From: an uncultured Duncaniella sp.
GTDB taxonomy: Bacteria; Bacteroidota; Bacteroidia; Bacteroidales; Muribaculaceae
Length of the DNA stretch: 64,000 nt
Direction: 5' to 3'
Assembly: GCA_958352885.1 (NCBI GenBank)
Contig: CATWQI010000009.1
Location: 62,001 to 126,000, forward strand
Position 1 is the stretch's first letter, and the number at the start of each line of letters is the position of its first letter. Shown here in pieces: positions 17,423-27,734 of this stretch. The notes beneath the pieces are model-generated. The model saw only the letters and a program-made list of their open reading frames with translations, had not been told where the DNA came from and made no database searches. The position numbers and the translations under genes are program-made.

Positions 17423-19699
17423 TCAATCCTCTATTGAATTCACAGCCGCATCAATCACGGCAATAGCAATGAGGTTGATTATGTCACGCACCTCGGCATC
17501 GACATTGATGAAATGGATAGGCTTCTTCAGACCCATCTGGATGGGACCGATTGTCTCACCGACACCCATTTCGAGCATCAGACGATATGCCGCATTGGCT
17601 GCGCTGAGGTTAGGGAACACGAGAGTGTTCACATCCTTACCGTAAAGACGGGTGAACGGATACACCTTGTCACGTACCTGGCGGTTAAGCGCATAAGTCA
17701 TCTGCATCTCGCCGTCTACAGCCAGGTCAGGACACTGCTGGTGCAGCCTGTCCACCACATTGTGTACCTTCAGACACTCCTTATCCTTGTTGGAGCCGAA
17801 GTTGGAATATGACACAAGAGCCATGACAGGGTCATGGGCAAAGAATTTCACTGCATCCGCCGACAGACGTGCCACGTCAAGCAGCGCATCCTCGTCGGCA
17901 TTACCGTTAATCATCGTGTCGGCAAGGAAGTAAGTGCCCTTGGTGGTCTCCATGACGTGCATGGTGGCAAAGTGATTGTAACCATCCTTGATGCCGATAA
18001 CCTCACGGGCTATCTCACCGGTAGGATTGTTTGCGGCACGTGTTCCGGCTATGAATGCGTCGGCGTCGCCGGTCTCCACCATCATCATACCGAAGTAATT
18101 GCGGTCAAACATCTTATCGAGCGCACTCTCGAAGTTCTCTCCCTGGCGCTGACGCTTGGTGGTGAGCATGTAAGCATAACGCTCGCGGCGTGATGCCTCG
18201 CGGTCATGACGCAGATTGACAATCTCGATACCGGAGATATCCACTCCCAGACGCTGCGCACGCTTCTCAATCATCTCCTCGTTACCGAGCAGGATAGGTA
18301 TGCAGAGACCGTCGGCTGCCGCAATCGCCGCAGCACGAAGCATATTGTCGGTATTGGCTTCTGCAAACACCACTCGCTTGGGATTGGTACGCGCCGCCTC
18401 ATTGAGACGTCGGGTGAACTTGCGGTCATTGCCCTTGAGCTGACGCAATTTCTCATCGTAGGCATCCCAGTCCTCTATCGGACGGCGTGCCACACCGCTC
18501 TCCATAGCTCCCTTTGCCACTGCGGGTGACACGGAAGTAAGCAAGCGGGGGTCAAACGGAGTGGGGATAATATATTCGGGACCAAACTTGAGATTAGAGC
18601 GATTGTAAGCCGCATTCACCACCGGGGGTACAGGCTTCTTGGCAAGGTCGGCGATAGCACGGACAGCATACACCTTCATTGTCTCGTTGATTTCGGTCGC
18701 ACCGCAGTCAAGAGCGCCACGGAATATGTAGGGGAATCCCAGCACATTGTTAATCTGGTTGGGATAGTCCGAACGTCCGGTACCCATAATCAGGTCAGGG
18801 CGGGCTGCCATAGCAGTCTCATAGGCTATCTCAGGGTCAGGGTTGGCGAGTGCGAACACGATGGGGCGCGGAGCCATGGACTGCACCATCTCAGGTGTCA
18901 CCACATCCTTGACCGACAGACCAAGGAACACGTCAGCGTCCTTCATCGCCTCGGCAAGAGTAGTGATGTCACGACTGGTGGCAAACTGTGCCTTCTGCGG
19001 ATTAAGGTCAGTACGTTTTGTAGTAATCACACCCTTGCTGTCGCACATAACCACATTCTCCATCTTCACGCCAAGGGCGCAGTAAAGCTTGGTACATGAC
19101 ACGGCTGCCGCACCGGCTCCGTTGACCACAAGGCGGACATCCTCAATCTTCTTACCCTGAATCTCCACGGCATTAAGCAAAGCGGCAGCCGAGATAATGG
19201 CAGTGCCATGCTGGTCATCGTGCATTACAGGGATGGGGCACTCAGCCTTGAGACGCTGCTCTATCTCGAAGCATTCGGGTGCCTTGATATCCTCGAGATT
19301 AATGCCTCCGAAGGTAGGAGCGAGAGCCTTTACTATCTGGATAAATTTTTCAGGGTCCTTCTCGTCGACTTCTATGTCAAAACAGTCAAGGCCGGCGAAT
19401 ATTTTGAACAGAAGAGCCTTTCCTTCCATCACAGGCTTGCCGGCAAGCGCGCCGATATCCCCCAGTCCAAGCACCGCGGTTCCGTTGGAAATCACTGCCA
19501 CAAGGTTGCCCTTGTCAGTATACTTGTACACATCAGCCGGATTATCCTTGATTTCAAGACAGGGATAGGCAACACCCGGTGAGTATGCCAATGCGAGGTC
19601 TGCCTGCGTGGCGTATGGTTTGGTAGGGATAACTTCAATCTTTCCGGGCCTCGGATACTCATGGTAATCCAGAGCCATCTTCTTTGTTACTTTTGCCAT
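17423..19699 (-). CDS. maeB: NADP-dependent malic enzyme with phosphotransacetylase-like C-terminal domain
   Basis: It converts malate to pyruvate and CO2 with reduction of NADP. I chose ATG 19699 (MAKVTKKMALDYHEYPRPGK), which begins at the conserved N terminus; ATG 19753 would add 18 basic residues. Residues 1 to about 425 are the malic enzyme part: YSPGVAYPCLEI, SNGTAVLGLGDIGALAGKPV, PVMHDDQHGTAII, VVNGAGAAAVS and ALANPDPEI. From about 440 to the end is a PTA_PTB-like domain (RVVFAEANTDNMLRAAAIA) that in MaeB proteins serves allosteric control by acetyl-CoA rather than transferase activity. At 758 residues it has normal length. It is transcribed alone from a promoter at 19805. Confidence 0.96.
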   Translation of the reverse strand: MAKVTKKMALDYHEYPRPGKIEVIPTKPYATQADLALAYSPGVAYPCLEIKDNPADVYKYTDKGNLVAVISNGTAVLGLGDIGALAGKPVMEGKALLFKIFAGLDCFDIEVDEKDPEKFIQIVKALAPTFGGINLEDIKAPECFEIEQRLKAECPIPVMHDDQHGTAIISAAALLNAVEIQGKKIEDVRLVVNGAGAAAVSCTKLYCALGVKMENVVMCDSKGVITTKRTDLNPQKAQFATSRDITTLAEAMKDADVFLGLSVKDVVTPEMVQSMAPRPIVFALANPDPEIAYETAMAARPDLIMGTGRSDYPNQINNVLGFPYIFRGALDCGATEINETMKVYAVRAIADLAKKPVPPVVNAAYNRSNLKFGPEYIIPTPFDPRLLTSVSPAVAKGAMESGVARRPIEDWDAYDEKLRQLKGNDRKFTRRLNEAARTNPKRVVFAEANTDNMLRAAAIAAADGLCIPILLGNEEMIEKRAQRLGVDISGIEIVNLRHDREASRRERYAYMLTTKRQRQGENFESALDKMFDRNYFGMMMVETGDADAFIAGTRAANNPTGEIAREVIGIKDGYNHFATMHVMETTKGTYFLADTMINGNADEDALLDVARLSADAVKFFAHDPVMALVSYSNFGSNKDKECLKVHNVVDRLHQQCPDLAVDGEMQMTYALNRQVRDKVYPFTRLYGKDVNTLVFPNLSAANAAYRLMLEMGVGETIGPIQMGLKKPIHFINVDAEVRDIINLIAIAVIDAAVNSIED

Positions 19700-19804
19700 A
19701 ATATTTCTTAATCTCTTATATATTTTCTGCCGTGTTAACCGTCTATTTGTCATATTAATAGACCGAACAGGTGAAAAAATGTCAATTTTTCACGAATTTA
19801 GCTG

Positions 19805-19812
19805 CAAAGTTA
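19805..19812 (-). promoter_or_regulatory. -7 box (TAACTTTG) for the malic enzyme gene
   Basis: On the minus strand TAACTTTG is an exact Bacteroidetes -7 match, 105 bases before the malic enzyme ATG. No clear TTG lies at the right distance upstream. The rest of the 346-base gap (19700-20045) holds an AT-rich leader and the terminator of the next minus-strand gene; I see no gene in it. Confidence 0.6.
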
Positions 19813-19934
19813 GCAAAATTTCAGCTAAACATATCAGATGCCTACAAATTTAACGGATTTTAAACCAATCGGGTAAAATGCGATATTGCCGACACCCGTC
19901 TCCGGGCAATGCTTCACTCCATTCCACTCCACCC

Positions 19935-19978
19935 CAAAAAAGATACTCGCGGCGTGGGACAGATCCTACGCCGCGAGT
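19935..19978 (-). terminator. Terminator of the SusC/SusD operon
   Basis: The stem ACTCGCGGCGT / ACGCCGCGAGT (19945-19955 and 19968-19978) is a perfect 11-base inverted repeat. Read on the minus strand it is followed by ATCTTTTTT, a good rho-independent terminator about 70 bases after the last gene of the operon. Confidence 0.85.
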
Positions 19979-20045
19979 GCATCTCTACGTTCAGGGGCAC
20001 CTTGCCCCGTCCCTGCCCTCCCGGTTCAGGGAGAGGCTCGCTTTA

Positions 20046-21833
20046 TCATTTCTTAGTGAACACTGTCTTGGTATCCTCGAAATAGTAATACCAATCAGGA
20101 AGGGCGGATGTGCCGAAATTGTACCAGCCGTTCCAGCCCTCTACCGTAATGACGAGATTATCGCTGATTGTTCCAACAACCGGCACATCGCTACCGGCAT
20201 TTCCGGCAAATACATACCAACCCATTTCCTGTGGCTGGAATGTAACCGTCATCGACTGTAAATCCACCTTGCCGACCATAGGATAGCCGCTCCAGTAGAA
20301 GTTGTCAAACACAAGGCTATTGGGATCGTCAGCTGATTTGGTAATCGTCATGTCACTGGTATAGGAGAAAGTACCGTCGTAAGATTCCACATACTGATAG
20401 CCTTCGGTAACCATGCTATACTCGCCCACAAGGTCGTCAATTGTGAGGGAGGAGCTTTCATCGCCCCAGGTGAAAGTATCATTACCCCAGGAGCCGTTCC
20501 ATGCCTCAGTATAAAGCACCATCTCTCCTGAGAACCTGTTGCCGGTAAGATAGCTGTACCCGTTCCACGGCCAAACGTACAGACCGTAGATATCGTTGTC
20601 ATTAATACCCGTCTCTACCCAGTAGCCATATCCATCGTAATAGTCATAGGCGTTTGTGATATCCATCGAGCCGTCTGCCTCAATCTTGAACTCAAGATTA
20701 TAACCGTCCACACCGTACCAGGGCTCAAGCGAGTAGGTGTTGTCATCGTAAGCTATCAGTGTTTCCGTATAATCGGCACCTGTCACATGACTGTGATATG
20801 TGCCCTGTGCTCTCCACATCTCCTGACGTGCAGGCGTCCAGACAAAAGTATCCGTACCGGCTCCATAATTGCAGGTCTGGATATTGATTACACCGCTACG
20901 CATGTTGCCGTTGAAAGTGGAAGGTATGTCGGCGGAAAGATACACTTCGGGGAGATTGCTGTCGCCGGTAGGGATGATATATTCTCCTCTGCTATTCTTG
21001 TTATACGCACCATAGGGAGTGATGACCCCGTTAGCGCCAACTGAGAAGTCGAAATTATAGTAATCCACACCGTACCATGCCATGAGCGAATATGTGTTGT
21101 CGTCATAGGCAATCATTGTGACAGGGAAAGATTTACCGAGATGGGCACTCGTATAAGTTCCCTCCACGGTCCACGCCTGAGTATGAGTCATGGTGAATGA
21201 TACGGTAGCCTTCTCCGAATCGGTGTAGACCTCGTCGGTCGATGTGGCATAAACTGTGACAGTGTAGTCGCGGTCTATGTCAAGATTCTCGATAGCCACA
21301 TACAGCTCGGATGTCTCACCGGTCACCTCCTCACTCATACCTGTCTCCTTATTGGGGACACTGTAAGAATAGATGTACGAAGTGGCATGAGCTACTTCCG
21401 TCCAGCTGACAGTGGCAATGCCGGCTGCCACCTCCGCAGTAAGCGTAGGTGTGGCAAGAGCTTCCGTCGAAGCGGTGGTACCGGTAAGAGTGGCAATCTT
21501 TGAAGTCCCGACCTCACCGTAAACCTTGGAGTATGCCCACACTGAAAGCGTATAGGTGGTAGATGGGCGCAGACCGGTAAAACGCACCGTGGTGTTCTTG
21601 GTCACATCGGTAGTCACCACTTGCCCCTCAGGGTCCGTAAGTTCGTAACCGTACTGAGTCGCCTCTTCGACCTTGTCCCACGAGAATGTCAGAGAGCTGA
21701 CTGACTCGGAGACATTCGCCAAAGCCGGTTCTTTGAGCACCGACTTGATGGCATCGTCATCATCGCTGCACGCACTCAGACCGAAAGCAAGCGCACAAGC
21801 CAGGACGACCGTAAATTTCATATATTTTTTCAT
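20046..21833 (-). CDS. Surface lipoprotein with two FN3 domains and repeated C-terminal modules
   Basis: This is the fourth gene of the Sus operon, 595 residues. The signal ends in a lipobox (LSAC, Cys22) followed by SDDDD, the acidic stretch that directs Bacteroidetes lipoproteins to the cell surface. Two fibronectin type III domains span about 35-118 and 127-216. Two close repeats follow, at about 221-335 and 340-457, each with IAYDDNTYSL and WYGVD followed by YNFDF or YNLEF; a more divergent third module ends the protein. By position and design it is expected to bind glycan like SusE or SusF, but it does not match them closely. No catalytic motif is seen. Confidence 0.8.
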   Translation of the reverse strand: MKKYMKFTVVLACALAFGLSACSDDDDAIKSVLKEPALANVSESVSSLTFSWDKVEEATQYGYELTDPEGQVVTTDVTKNTTVRFTGLRPSTTYTLSVWAYSKVYGEVGTSKIATLTGTTASTEALATPTLTAEVAAGIATVSWTEVAHATSYIYSYSVPNKETGMSEEVTGETSELYVAIENLDIDRDYTVTVYATSTDEVYTDSEKATVSFTMTHTQAWTVEGTYTSAHLGKSFPVTMIAYDDNTYSLMAWYGVDYYNFDFSVGANGVITPYGAYNKNSRGEYIIPTGDSNLPEVYLSADIPSTFNGNMRSGVINIQTCNYGAGTDTFVWTPARQEMWRAQGTYHSHVTGADYTETLIAYDDNTYSLEPWYGVDGYNLEFKIEADGSMDITNAYDYYDGYGYWVETGINDNDIYGLYVWPWNGYSYLTGNRFSGEMVLYTEAWNGSWGNDTFTWGDESSSLTIDDLVGEYSMVTEGYQYVESYDGTFSYTSDMTITKSADDPNSLVFDNFYWSGYPMVGKVDLQSMTVTFQPQEMGWYVFAGNAGSDVPVVGTISDNLVITVEGWNGWYNFGTSALPDWYYYFEDTKTVFTKK

Positions 21834-21854
21834 GATGAATTTCCGTTAATTTAT

Positions 21855-22772
21855 TCAAAACATATCAAACAGCGGCTCAGCATATGAGAAGTTGACATAT
21901 TGCCAGTTATAAGAGCCGTCATCGTACTCTGTATCGATGGTGAAGCTTCCGGTCCTCTGAGCGAAACGGATGTATGCGTAACTAATACCGTCACCATAAG
22001 TATAAATCAGAGCATAAGCAATCTTAGGCAACGAGGTTCCGTCGGGGCTCCAGGTCGGATAGTCGCCGGTTGCCTCGTCATAAAGATACCAGCACTGGAA
22101 TGCATCATCCGGGTAATAATTCACATATGCGTCGGCGTTGGCGAGAGGATAGATGGTAGCATAACTATCCTTCGGATCCTTGACTTCAAACGGAAGGTCG
22201 ATACCTGAACCGAGGAAGTTATCTATTCTGAACTTATATGTGCCCGGCATCGCATATATGTCGCTATGTATAGTCCCATAATAATATGAGAATGTAAATT
22301 CAGCATTCTCTGCCCAGAGTTCCCAGTCAGACACAAGCGACGACACTGTCACCTCGCTGGTTCCCTCAGCATAAGGATTGGAATATGCCTCCGGAATCGA
22401 CACTGTGAGCGTACATGCCTGCTTGGTAGGAAGCGATGAGCAGTCCACCTTCAGCGTGGTTTCTGACTCTCCGTCCGCAAACTGAATCTCGGAGGGAAGG
22501 CTAAAGGAATTTTCACTTCCCTCTGCCACAATCACAGGGACAGACACAGCTCCATTACTGTCAAGTCGCTTGACTGTAATGTCGAAAGTCTTATCCTGCT
22601 CGTCGCTGCCGAATATGTAGGAATACTCCTCCTGCAGCGGGAAGTAAACCGATGGATTACCCGGCTCCACTCCGGGTCCCGGCTGGTAGTCATCGTCATT
22701 TGAGCACGAGGCAAGCGGAAGCGATACCAATACTGCGGCAATCGCCATGCCATATATATTTTTGATTTTCAT
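21855..22772 (-). CDS. Sus operon lipoprotein with Calx-beta/Ig-like N-terminal domain
   Basis: This 305-residue protein has a lipoprotein signal (LPLASCSNDDDYQ; lipidated Cys with acidic export signal). The region after it, with VYFPLQEEYSY, FDITVKRLDSNGAVSVPV and FADGESETTLKVDC, looks like the Calx-beta or DUF4843-like immunoglobulin domain common in proteins encoded beside SusD. The C-terminal half is aromatic-rich (YYYGTIHSDIYAMPGTYKF, then SYNWQYVNFSYAEPLF) without a family I can name. It lies 26 bases after susD and 21 before the last gene, so all four are one transcript. A surface glycan-binding role is inferred from context. Confidence 0.75.
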   Translation of the reverse strand: MKIKNIYGMAIAAVLVSLPLASCSNDDDYQPGPGVEPGNPSVYFPLQEEYSYIFGSDEQDKTFDITVKRLDSNGAVSVPVIVAEGSENSFSLPSEIQFADGESETTLKVDCSSLPTKQACTLTVSIPEAYSNPYAEGTSEVTVSSLVSDWELWAENAEFTFSYYYGTIHSDIYAMPGTYKFRIDNFLGSGIDLPFEVKDPKDSYATIYPLANADAYVNYYPDDAFQCWYLYDEATGDYPTWSPDGTSLPKIAYALIYTYGDGISYAYIRFAQRTGSFTIDTEYDDGSYNWQYVNFSYAEPLFDMF

Positions 22773-22798
22773 GACTTGATAATTAACATGTTTATATA

Positions 22799-24538
22799 TC
22801 AGTTACCTCCCGTCCACAATGGCACAGCATTTGACGGATTCGGATTCAGAATCACACCCTTGTTATAGTTTTTCTCACTGTCGGGAATATAGAGAGTCAT
22901 CCAGGGTGCCACAGCGTTAGGATAGGAATTGAAACGATACTCGGAGTACCAGTTGGTTCCCTCATATCCGCGAATCACCGGTTTCTCAAGACGTCTGTAG
23001 TCCCAAACGATGAGACCTTCAAGCCAAAGTTCGATACGCTTTTGGGTGAATATCTCGTCAATGAACTCCTCGATACCTGCAGCATTGCATGTATAGGCAT
23101 TGTTGTGGTAACGGTAGGTGTTGAGGAATGATTCCAGAAGCTGCTTGCCTGCGCCGACACCCGATACACGTGCCACAGCCTCAGCCTCTATCAGATACAT
23201 CTCCTCGATACGCATCAGCGGAACACTCACGGCATTTCCTACAGTATAAGTAGTGCGGTCACCGCTTCCGGGATGATACTTGAATCCCACATAAGAGCCA
23301 TATTTGCTCCATTCGCTGTAACCCATTGACGTGCCTTTGGCATACTTTGTATTGTACGCCTGTTCATCACCCTCGTCAGCCGGGTCGATCCAGGTGGTCT
23401 TACGCCAGTCGGCATCCGGAATTTTGTCAAACAGGCTTGCGTCAATCATTCGGGAAGCGCCATAGCCTCTGTCACATACTCCCCATGTAGCCTCGGGCGA
23501 CACATAGGACACAAATGATTGCCATTCCAGATTGACAGCCGGATTGTCAAGAGTAAGTGTCACACACCACAGCCAGGAAGCATTCGGAGAGTTGAAGCCT
23601 GTCTTCGGGTCAAACCACTGTGATTCGGTGAGGGGTGTGTATCCTTCCGATATGGCACGGCGGGCATATAGAGCCGCATTATTGAAACATTCGGCAGCGC
23701 TGCTAATGCCAAGCTTACCATATGCTATATCCTCGTCATTCTCATGACCGAGCATCGTGTCAAGGTCTCCGGGATACAACTGGAAACGGGTACCCAATTC
23801 GAGCCAGAAGCGCGCCTTAAGACCATAAACCACACCAAGCGAAGCATTGACCTTGGAAGTGACAGTATGGAAATCGGCGAGATACCTCTCTGCGTTGTCA
23901 AGATCCTCGGCTATAAAACGGTACATTACATAGAATGGCACACGAGGATTGTCTCGACCGTCGGAGTCGGATGTATCCTCTGTCACGATAGGCACGGTCA
24001 GACCCATGATTCCCATGCTCTGAGCCTGCTGGTCCAGCGAAGCCACATCGGTATGTCTGTATTCATACATACGTGCCAGGTCAAAGTAAGCCATAGCACG
24101 ATATGCCAACGCATTACCGGCATATTCCTTGTCTTCGTCACGGTTGTCCGGCTCAGAAACACTCAACACAATGTTACATTTCTGCACCAGATAGTAGTAT
24201 CTGCGCCACCAGAGAGACGGACCCGCATAGTTGCCCAAAAATGACAGATAGCTGAATTCTGTGAAATAATCGTAAGTAGGGTCAGAGACCGGTGTGTCAG
24301 CCGTCATGGCATCACGTGTGATACCGAAGGCAGGGAATCCGGCATCACCTGCCGTACCACCGTCTGAATAGGAGGAGTAAGTGGTCATATAAGCACTCAC
24401 AGCACTTGAGAGGGCGCTTTTATCCTCACCCTTAATCTGGTCGGCTGTCGCCTGATTGGTAGGGGTAAATTCATCGAGACACCCCGTGAGACATAGTGCG
24501 GCAGCAATCGCAGATGAATATATGATAGACTTTTTCAT
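22799..24538 (-). CDS. RagB/SusD family nutrient-binding outer-membrane lipoprotein
   Basis: SusD-type lipoproteins form a lid over the SusC transporter and capture the glycan or peptide. The protein has a lipobox signal (AAALCLTGCLDEF) and the typical helical TPR-like core: YYYLVQKCNIVLS, ALAYRAMAYFDLARMYE, then the later VPLMRIEEMYLIEAEAVAR and IFTQKRIELWLEGLIVWDYRR, which is the conserved C-terminal SusD motif. At 579 residues it is in the normal range. It starts 28 bases after the susC stop. The ligand cannot be read from the sequence. Confidence 0.96.
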   Translation of the reverse strand: MKKSIIYSSAIAAALCLTGCLDEFTPTNQATADQIKGEDKSALSSAVSAYMTTYSSYSDGGTAGDAGFPAFGITRDAMTADTPVSDPTYDYFTEFSYLSFLGNYAGPSLWWRRYYYLVQKCNIVLSVSEPDNRDEDKEYAGNALAYRAMAYFDLARMYEYRHTDVASLDQQAQSMGIMGLTVPIVTEDTSDSDGRDNPRVPFYVMYRFIAEDLDNAERYLADFHTVTSKVNASLGVVYGLKARFWLELGTRFQLYPGDLDTMLGHENDEDIAYGKLGISSAAECFNNAALYARRAISEGYTPLTESQWFDPKTGFNSPNASWLWCVTLTLDNPAVNLEWQSFVSYVSPEATWGVCDRGYGASRMIDASLFDKIPDADWRKTTWIDPADEGDEQAYNTKYAKGTSMGYSEWSKYGSYVGFKYHPGSGDRTTYTVGNAVSVPLMRIEEMYLIEAEAVARVSGVGAGKQLLESFLNTYRYHNNAYTCNAAGIEEFIDEIFTQKRIELWLEGLIVWDYRRLEKPVIRGYEGTNWYSEYRFNSYPNAVAPWMTLYIPDSEKNYNKGVILNPNPSNAVPLWTGGN

Positions 24539-24566
24539 TGTCAGTTAATTGAATTGGGTGGACTAA

Positions 24567-27500
24567 TTAGAACTCGACGGAAAGACCTCCGGAGATAGTT
24601 CGCATCGGGAAATAAGCTCCCGCATATACTCCGTAGAATGAATCGAAACGCGGGTCAAAGCCCTTGCGTTTTGTCCAGTAGGCTATATTTTCCGCTGCTG
24701 CGTAAACTCTGAGCTTGGACATTTTGAGCACCGAACTGATCCGCTTCGGCAATGTGTAGCCGAGTGTGAGATTCTTGAATGTCAGATAGCTTGCATCCAT
24801 GAGCCATCGGTCAGAATATCCTCCGGTGTAAAGGTCGTTGTACTGCCAGCGGGGTATATCGCTGGTAGGATTCTCAGGCGACCATGAATTGAACACATCC
24901 TTGTGAATCTGCGAGCCGACAATCGAATTGTAGGGAGGAGTCATCATGGACATATAAGCCCAGTCCCACTTCTTTCCGCCGATGGAGTAATTGAACTGTG
25001 CGTTCAGGTCAAAACCGAATACACGCAATGAAGTGTTGAAGCCTCCGAACATTTTGGGTAGAGCCGATCCGCAAAGCGAATATGTTGCCTGGCTGAAATC
25101 GGTGGTGGTGGTCACCTCGCCGGTATTCGGGTCTGTGACGTAGAAGAGCGACTGTCCGTCGTCCGACACGCCCGCATAACGCTTGAGGTACCATGTGCGC
25201 ACCGGAAGTCCCTCACCGAAGAACACGTCACCGCTTGAGTAACCGTCATAACCGTCCACGTTGTAGCGTTTGTTCTCCTCAGGAAGGGCTGTCACACGGT
25301 TGCGTTCCCAAGTGAAATTCAACCCAAGGGTCCAGGTCACATCACGTGTAGCGATTATATCTCCCGACAAATCTATTTCCACACCGATGTTGCGCATGTC
25401 GCCAACATTGTCGTAGTAGCCGCTGTAACCGAGGCTGTAAGGAGCGGAGAAATACATCAGCATATCACGTGTATTGCGGACATAGAACTCAGCGTTGCCT
25501 CGCAGACGGCTGTTCAGTAATTCAAACTCGATTCCGGTGTTAAGGCTACCTACTGTTTCCCATGTGATATTCTCATTGCCCTTGTCGTTAAACACATAGG
25601 CGATGTTTCCGTCGGAATTCTTGATTGTATATGTGTCGACATACCGGAAATTACCGATACCGTCATTACCCTGTTCACCATACGATGCCTTAATTTTCAG
25701 CATATTGAGCCACCATGTAGAAGGGAACCAGTTCTCCTTGGTCATAATCCAGGCAGCTCCGAGCGACCAGAAGCTACCCCAACGGTGGTCGGGGTGGAAA
25801 CGTGAAGAACCGTCACGACGGTAAGATGCCGATGCGAACACACGGTTGTCATAGTCATACTGTGCCCTCAGGAAATAGCCTTCCACATTATAATTTGACT
25901 GGTAGCTCGCCATATCACTGTCGACAACAGCTCCGTTTATTTCAGTATTCTTGTCAAACATCGCCACTTTTGTACGCGATGCCTCCACACGGGTGCCGTT
26001 GTTACGGCTATACTCATGTCCGAGGAGCACATCCACGTTATTTTTGCCGAATGAATTATTATAGCTGAGGAGCTGCTGGTAGTTGTAATCCACTGTGCGG
26101 TAGTGTCCCACAAACACAGCACCCAGCGATGACTCATTGGACGCATAGCCATAGTAAGGATTTGTACCTGAGTTGATACGGTTCTCAGTCACATATACGC
26201 TACCGTTGACGGTAAGGCGGAAATGGCTGAGGAAGTCCACATTGGCAAATCCCTGTATACTGAAAGCATTGCTTACATTCTCGTTGACATTAAGTCTGTC
26301 CTCCTGGACATAGTTGCCGTTGGTGTCGGACGGACGGTAAAGACCGGCATTGTTTCCGGAACCGTAGTCAAACACCTTGCCGTGTGAGTCACGAAGGATA
26401 TTGCCCTCGCCGTCGCGTACATACAGGGGATATATGGGAGCCATGTCATTGAGGCAGTTGAACACTCCTGACTGCGCGTTGGTCTCAGTATGATTATAGC
26501 TTGCGCTCGCTCCGACACGCAGGAAGGAGAACGCCTGGTACTCTGTCTTCAGTCGTGCGCTGTAACGTTCTATATCGGTACCGTATGCTATACCCTTGTC
26601 ATCAAGATAACCGAGGCTGCCGTAAAAATTATATTTATCGTTACCGCCTGTCATGTTCAGATTATATTCCTGACGGAAACCGGTACGGGTACCCTCCTCC
26701 ATCCAGTCGTCGGGATAGAGAGTATAAATCTGACCGTCGTAAGCCACACGGTTGCCAAGGGACGCATTTGGATTGAGACGACCGTTGGTACCTATGAGCA
26801 TCTGCCCTTCCGGAACACTGTAAACCATATATCCGAGACCGCCTGAGTTATGAGTGGCACCAAGGATATTGTTGGCGTTGATATGCGCCTGGGCGAATGT
26901 CTGTCCGAGACCGTTCATGTAATAGTTGCGCATCGCCAGATAGTGGGCCTCATAGTACTGCCCTGGAGTGTCAATGTAATCGTATGTCACACGGGCATCG
27001 GTATTGGCACCCCACTTTGCGCCAAAAGTCACCTTCGTGTCACTGCGTCCGGCACTCTTGGTGGTGATGAGAATAACACCGTTGGCACCGCGGGCTCCGT
27101 AAAGCGCATTGGAAGCAGCATCCTTGAGCACTGTCATGCTGGCGATGTCGGCAGGGTTAATATCGTTCAGATAACCGTTGTAAGGCAGACCGTCAAGCAC
27201 AATGAGCGGTGACGTGCTGGCATTGATTGAGCTAACACCGCGGATAAGAATGGTAGGGTCAGAGGTGAAGTCGTTGGACGACAGCATCTGCAGTCCGGTC
27301 ACATTGCCGCTGAGTGCTTCGATAGGATTGGTCACTTGCTGGCGTTCGATATCGGCGGCGCTGACCACGCTTGCCGATCCTGTAAACGATTCTCGTTTCT
27401 GCTTACCGAAAGCCACCACCATAACCTCGTCCATCAGTTCGGAGTGGAGGTCCAGATAGATTTTCAAGTCGGGTTTTATGTCCACCAGCTTTGTATCGTA

Positions 27501-27734
27501 GCCGATATATGACACTTCAAGCTGCTTGTCAGACGGACGTATACCCGTAAGGGTAAACTTACCATCCGCATCGGTAGCACACGCAATAGCCGTGCCGGGC
27601 ACCTTGACGGTGGCTCCGATTAGAGGCAAATCGTCCTCAGATGACAGCACTTGCCCTGACACACGCATTCCTTGCGCGACGGCATTCCCCACCACTAACA
27701 GAAGGAATGCCCAAAATAGCATTATTTTTCTCAT
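24567..27734 (-). CDS. SusC/RagA family TonB-linked outer-membrane transporter
   Basis: It imports large oligosaccharides or peptides through a 22-strand barrel using TonB energy. In order: signal peptide (MRKIMLFWAFLLLVVGNAVA), a carboxypeptidase-D regulatory-like domain (VSGQVLSSEDDLPLIGATV), a TonB box region (MDEVMVVAFG), the plug with the SusC signature PLIVLDGLPYNG and ALYGARGANGVILITTK, then the barrel ending YFPMRTISGGLSVEF with a terminal Phe. At 1055 residues it is full length. It heads a four-gene operon. No sigma/anti-sigma pair, hybrid two-component regulator or glycosidase lies beside it. Confidence 0.96.
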   Translation of the reverse strand: MRKIMLFWAFLLLVVGNAVAQGMRVSGQVLSSEDDLPLIGATVKVPGTAIACATDADGKFTLTGIRPSDKQLEVSYIGYDTKLVDIKPDLKIYLDLHSELMDEVMVVAFGKQKRESFTGSASVVSAADIERQQVTNPIEALSGNVTGLQMLSSNDFTSDPTILIRGVSSINASTSPLIVLDGLPYNGYLNDINPADIASMTVLKDAASNALYGARGANGVILITTKSAGRSDTKVTFGAKWGANTDARVTYDYIDTPGQYYEAHYLAMRNYYMNGLGQTFAQAHINANNILGATHNSGGLGYMVYSVPEGQMLIGTNGRLNPNASLGNRVAYDGQIYTLYPDDWMEEGTRTGFRQEYNLNMTGGNDKYNFYGSLGYLDDKGIAYGTDIERYSARLKTEYQAFSFLRVGASASYNHTETNAQSGVFNCLNDMAPIYPLYVRDGEGNILRDSHGKVFDYGSGNNAGLYRPSDTNGNYVQEDRLNVNENVSNAFSIQGFANVDFLSHFRLTVNGSVYVTENRINSGTNPYYGYASNESSLGAVFVGHYRTVDYNYQQLLSYNNSFGKNNVDVLLGHEYSRNNGTRVEASRTKVAMFDKNTEINGAVVDSDMASYQSNYNVEGYFLRAQYDYDNRVFASASYRRDGSSRFHPDHRWGSFWSLGAAWIMTKENWFPSTWWLNMLKIKASYGEQGNDGIGNFRYVDTYTIKNSDGNIAYVFNDKGNENITWETVGSLNTGIEFELLNSRLRGNAEFYVRNTRDMLMYFSAPYSLGYSGYYDNVGDMRNIGVEIDLSGDIIATRDVTWTLGLNFTWERNRVTALPEENKRYNVDGYDGYSSGDVFFGEGLPVRTWYLKRYAGVSDDGQSLFYVTDPNTGEVTTTTDFSQATYSLCGSALPKMFGGFNTSLRVFGFDLNAQFNYSIGGKKWDWAYMSMMTPPYNSIVGSQIHKDVFNSWSPENPTSDIPRWQYNDLYTGGYSDRWLMDASYLTFKNLTLGYTLPKRISSVLKMSKLRVYAAAENIAYWTKRKGFDPRFDSFYGVYAGAYFPMRTISGGLSVEF

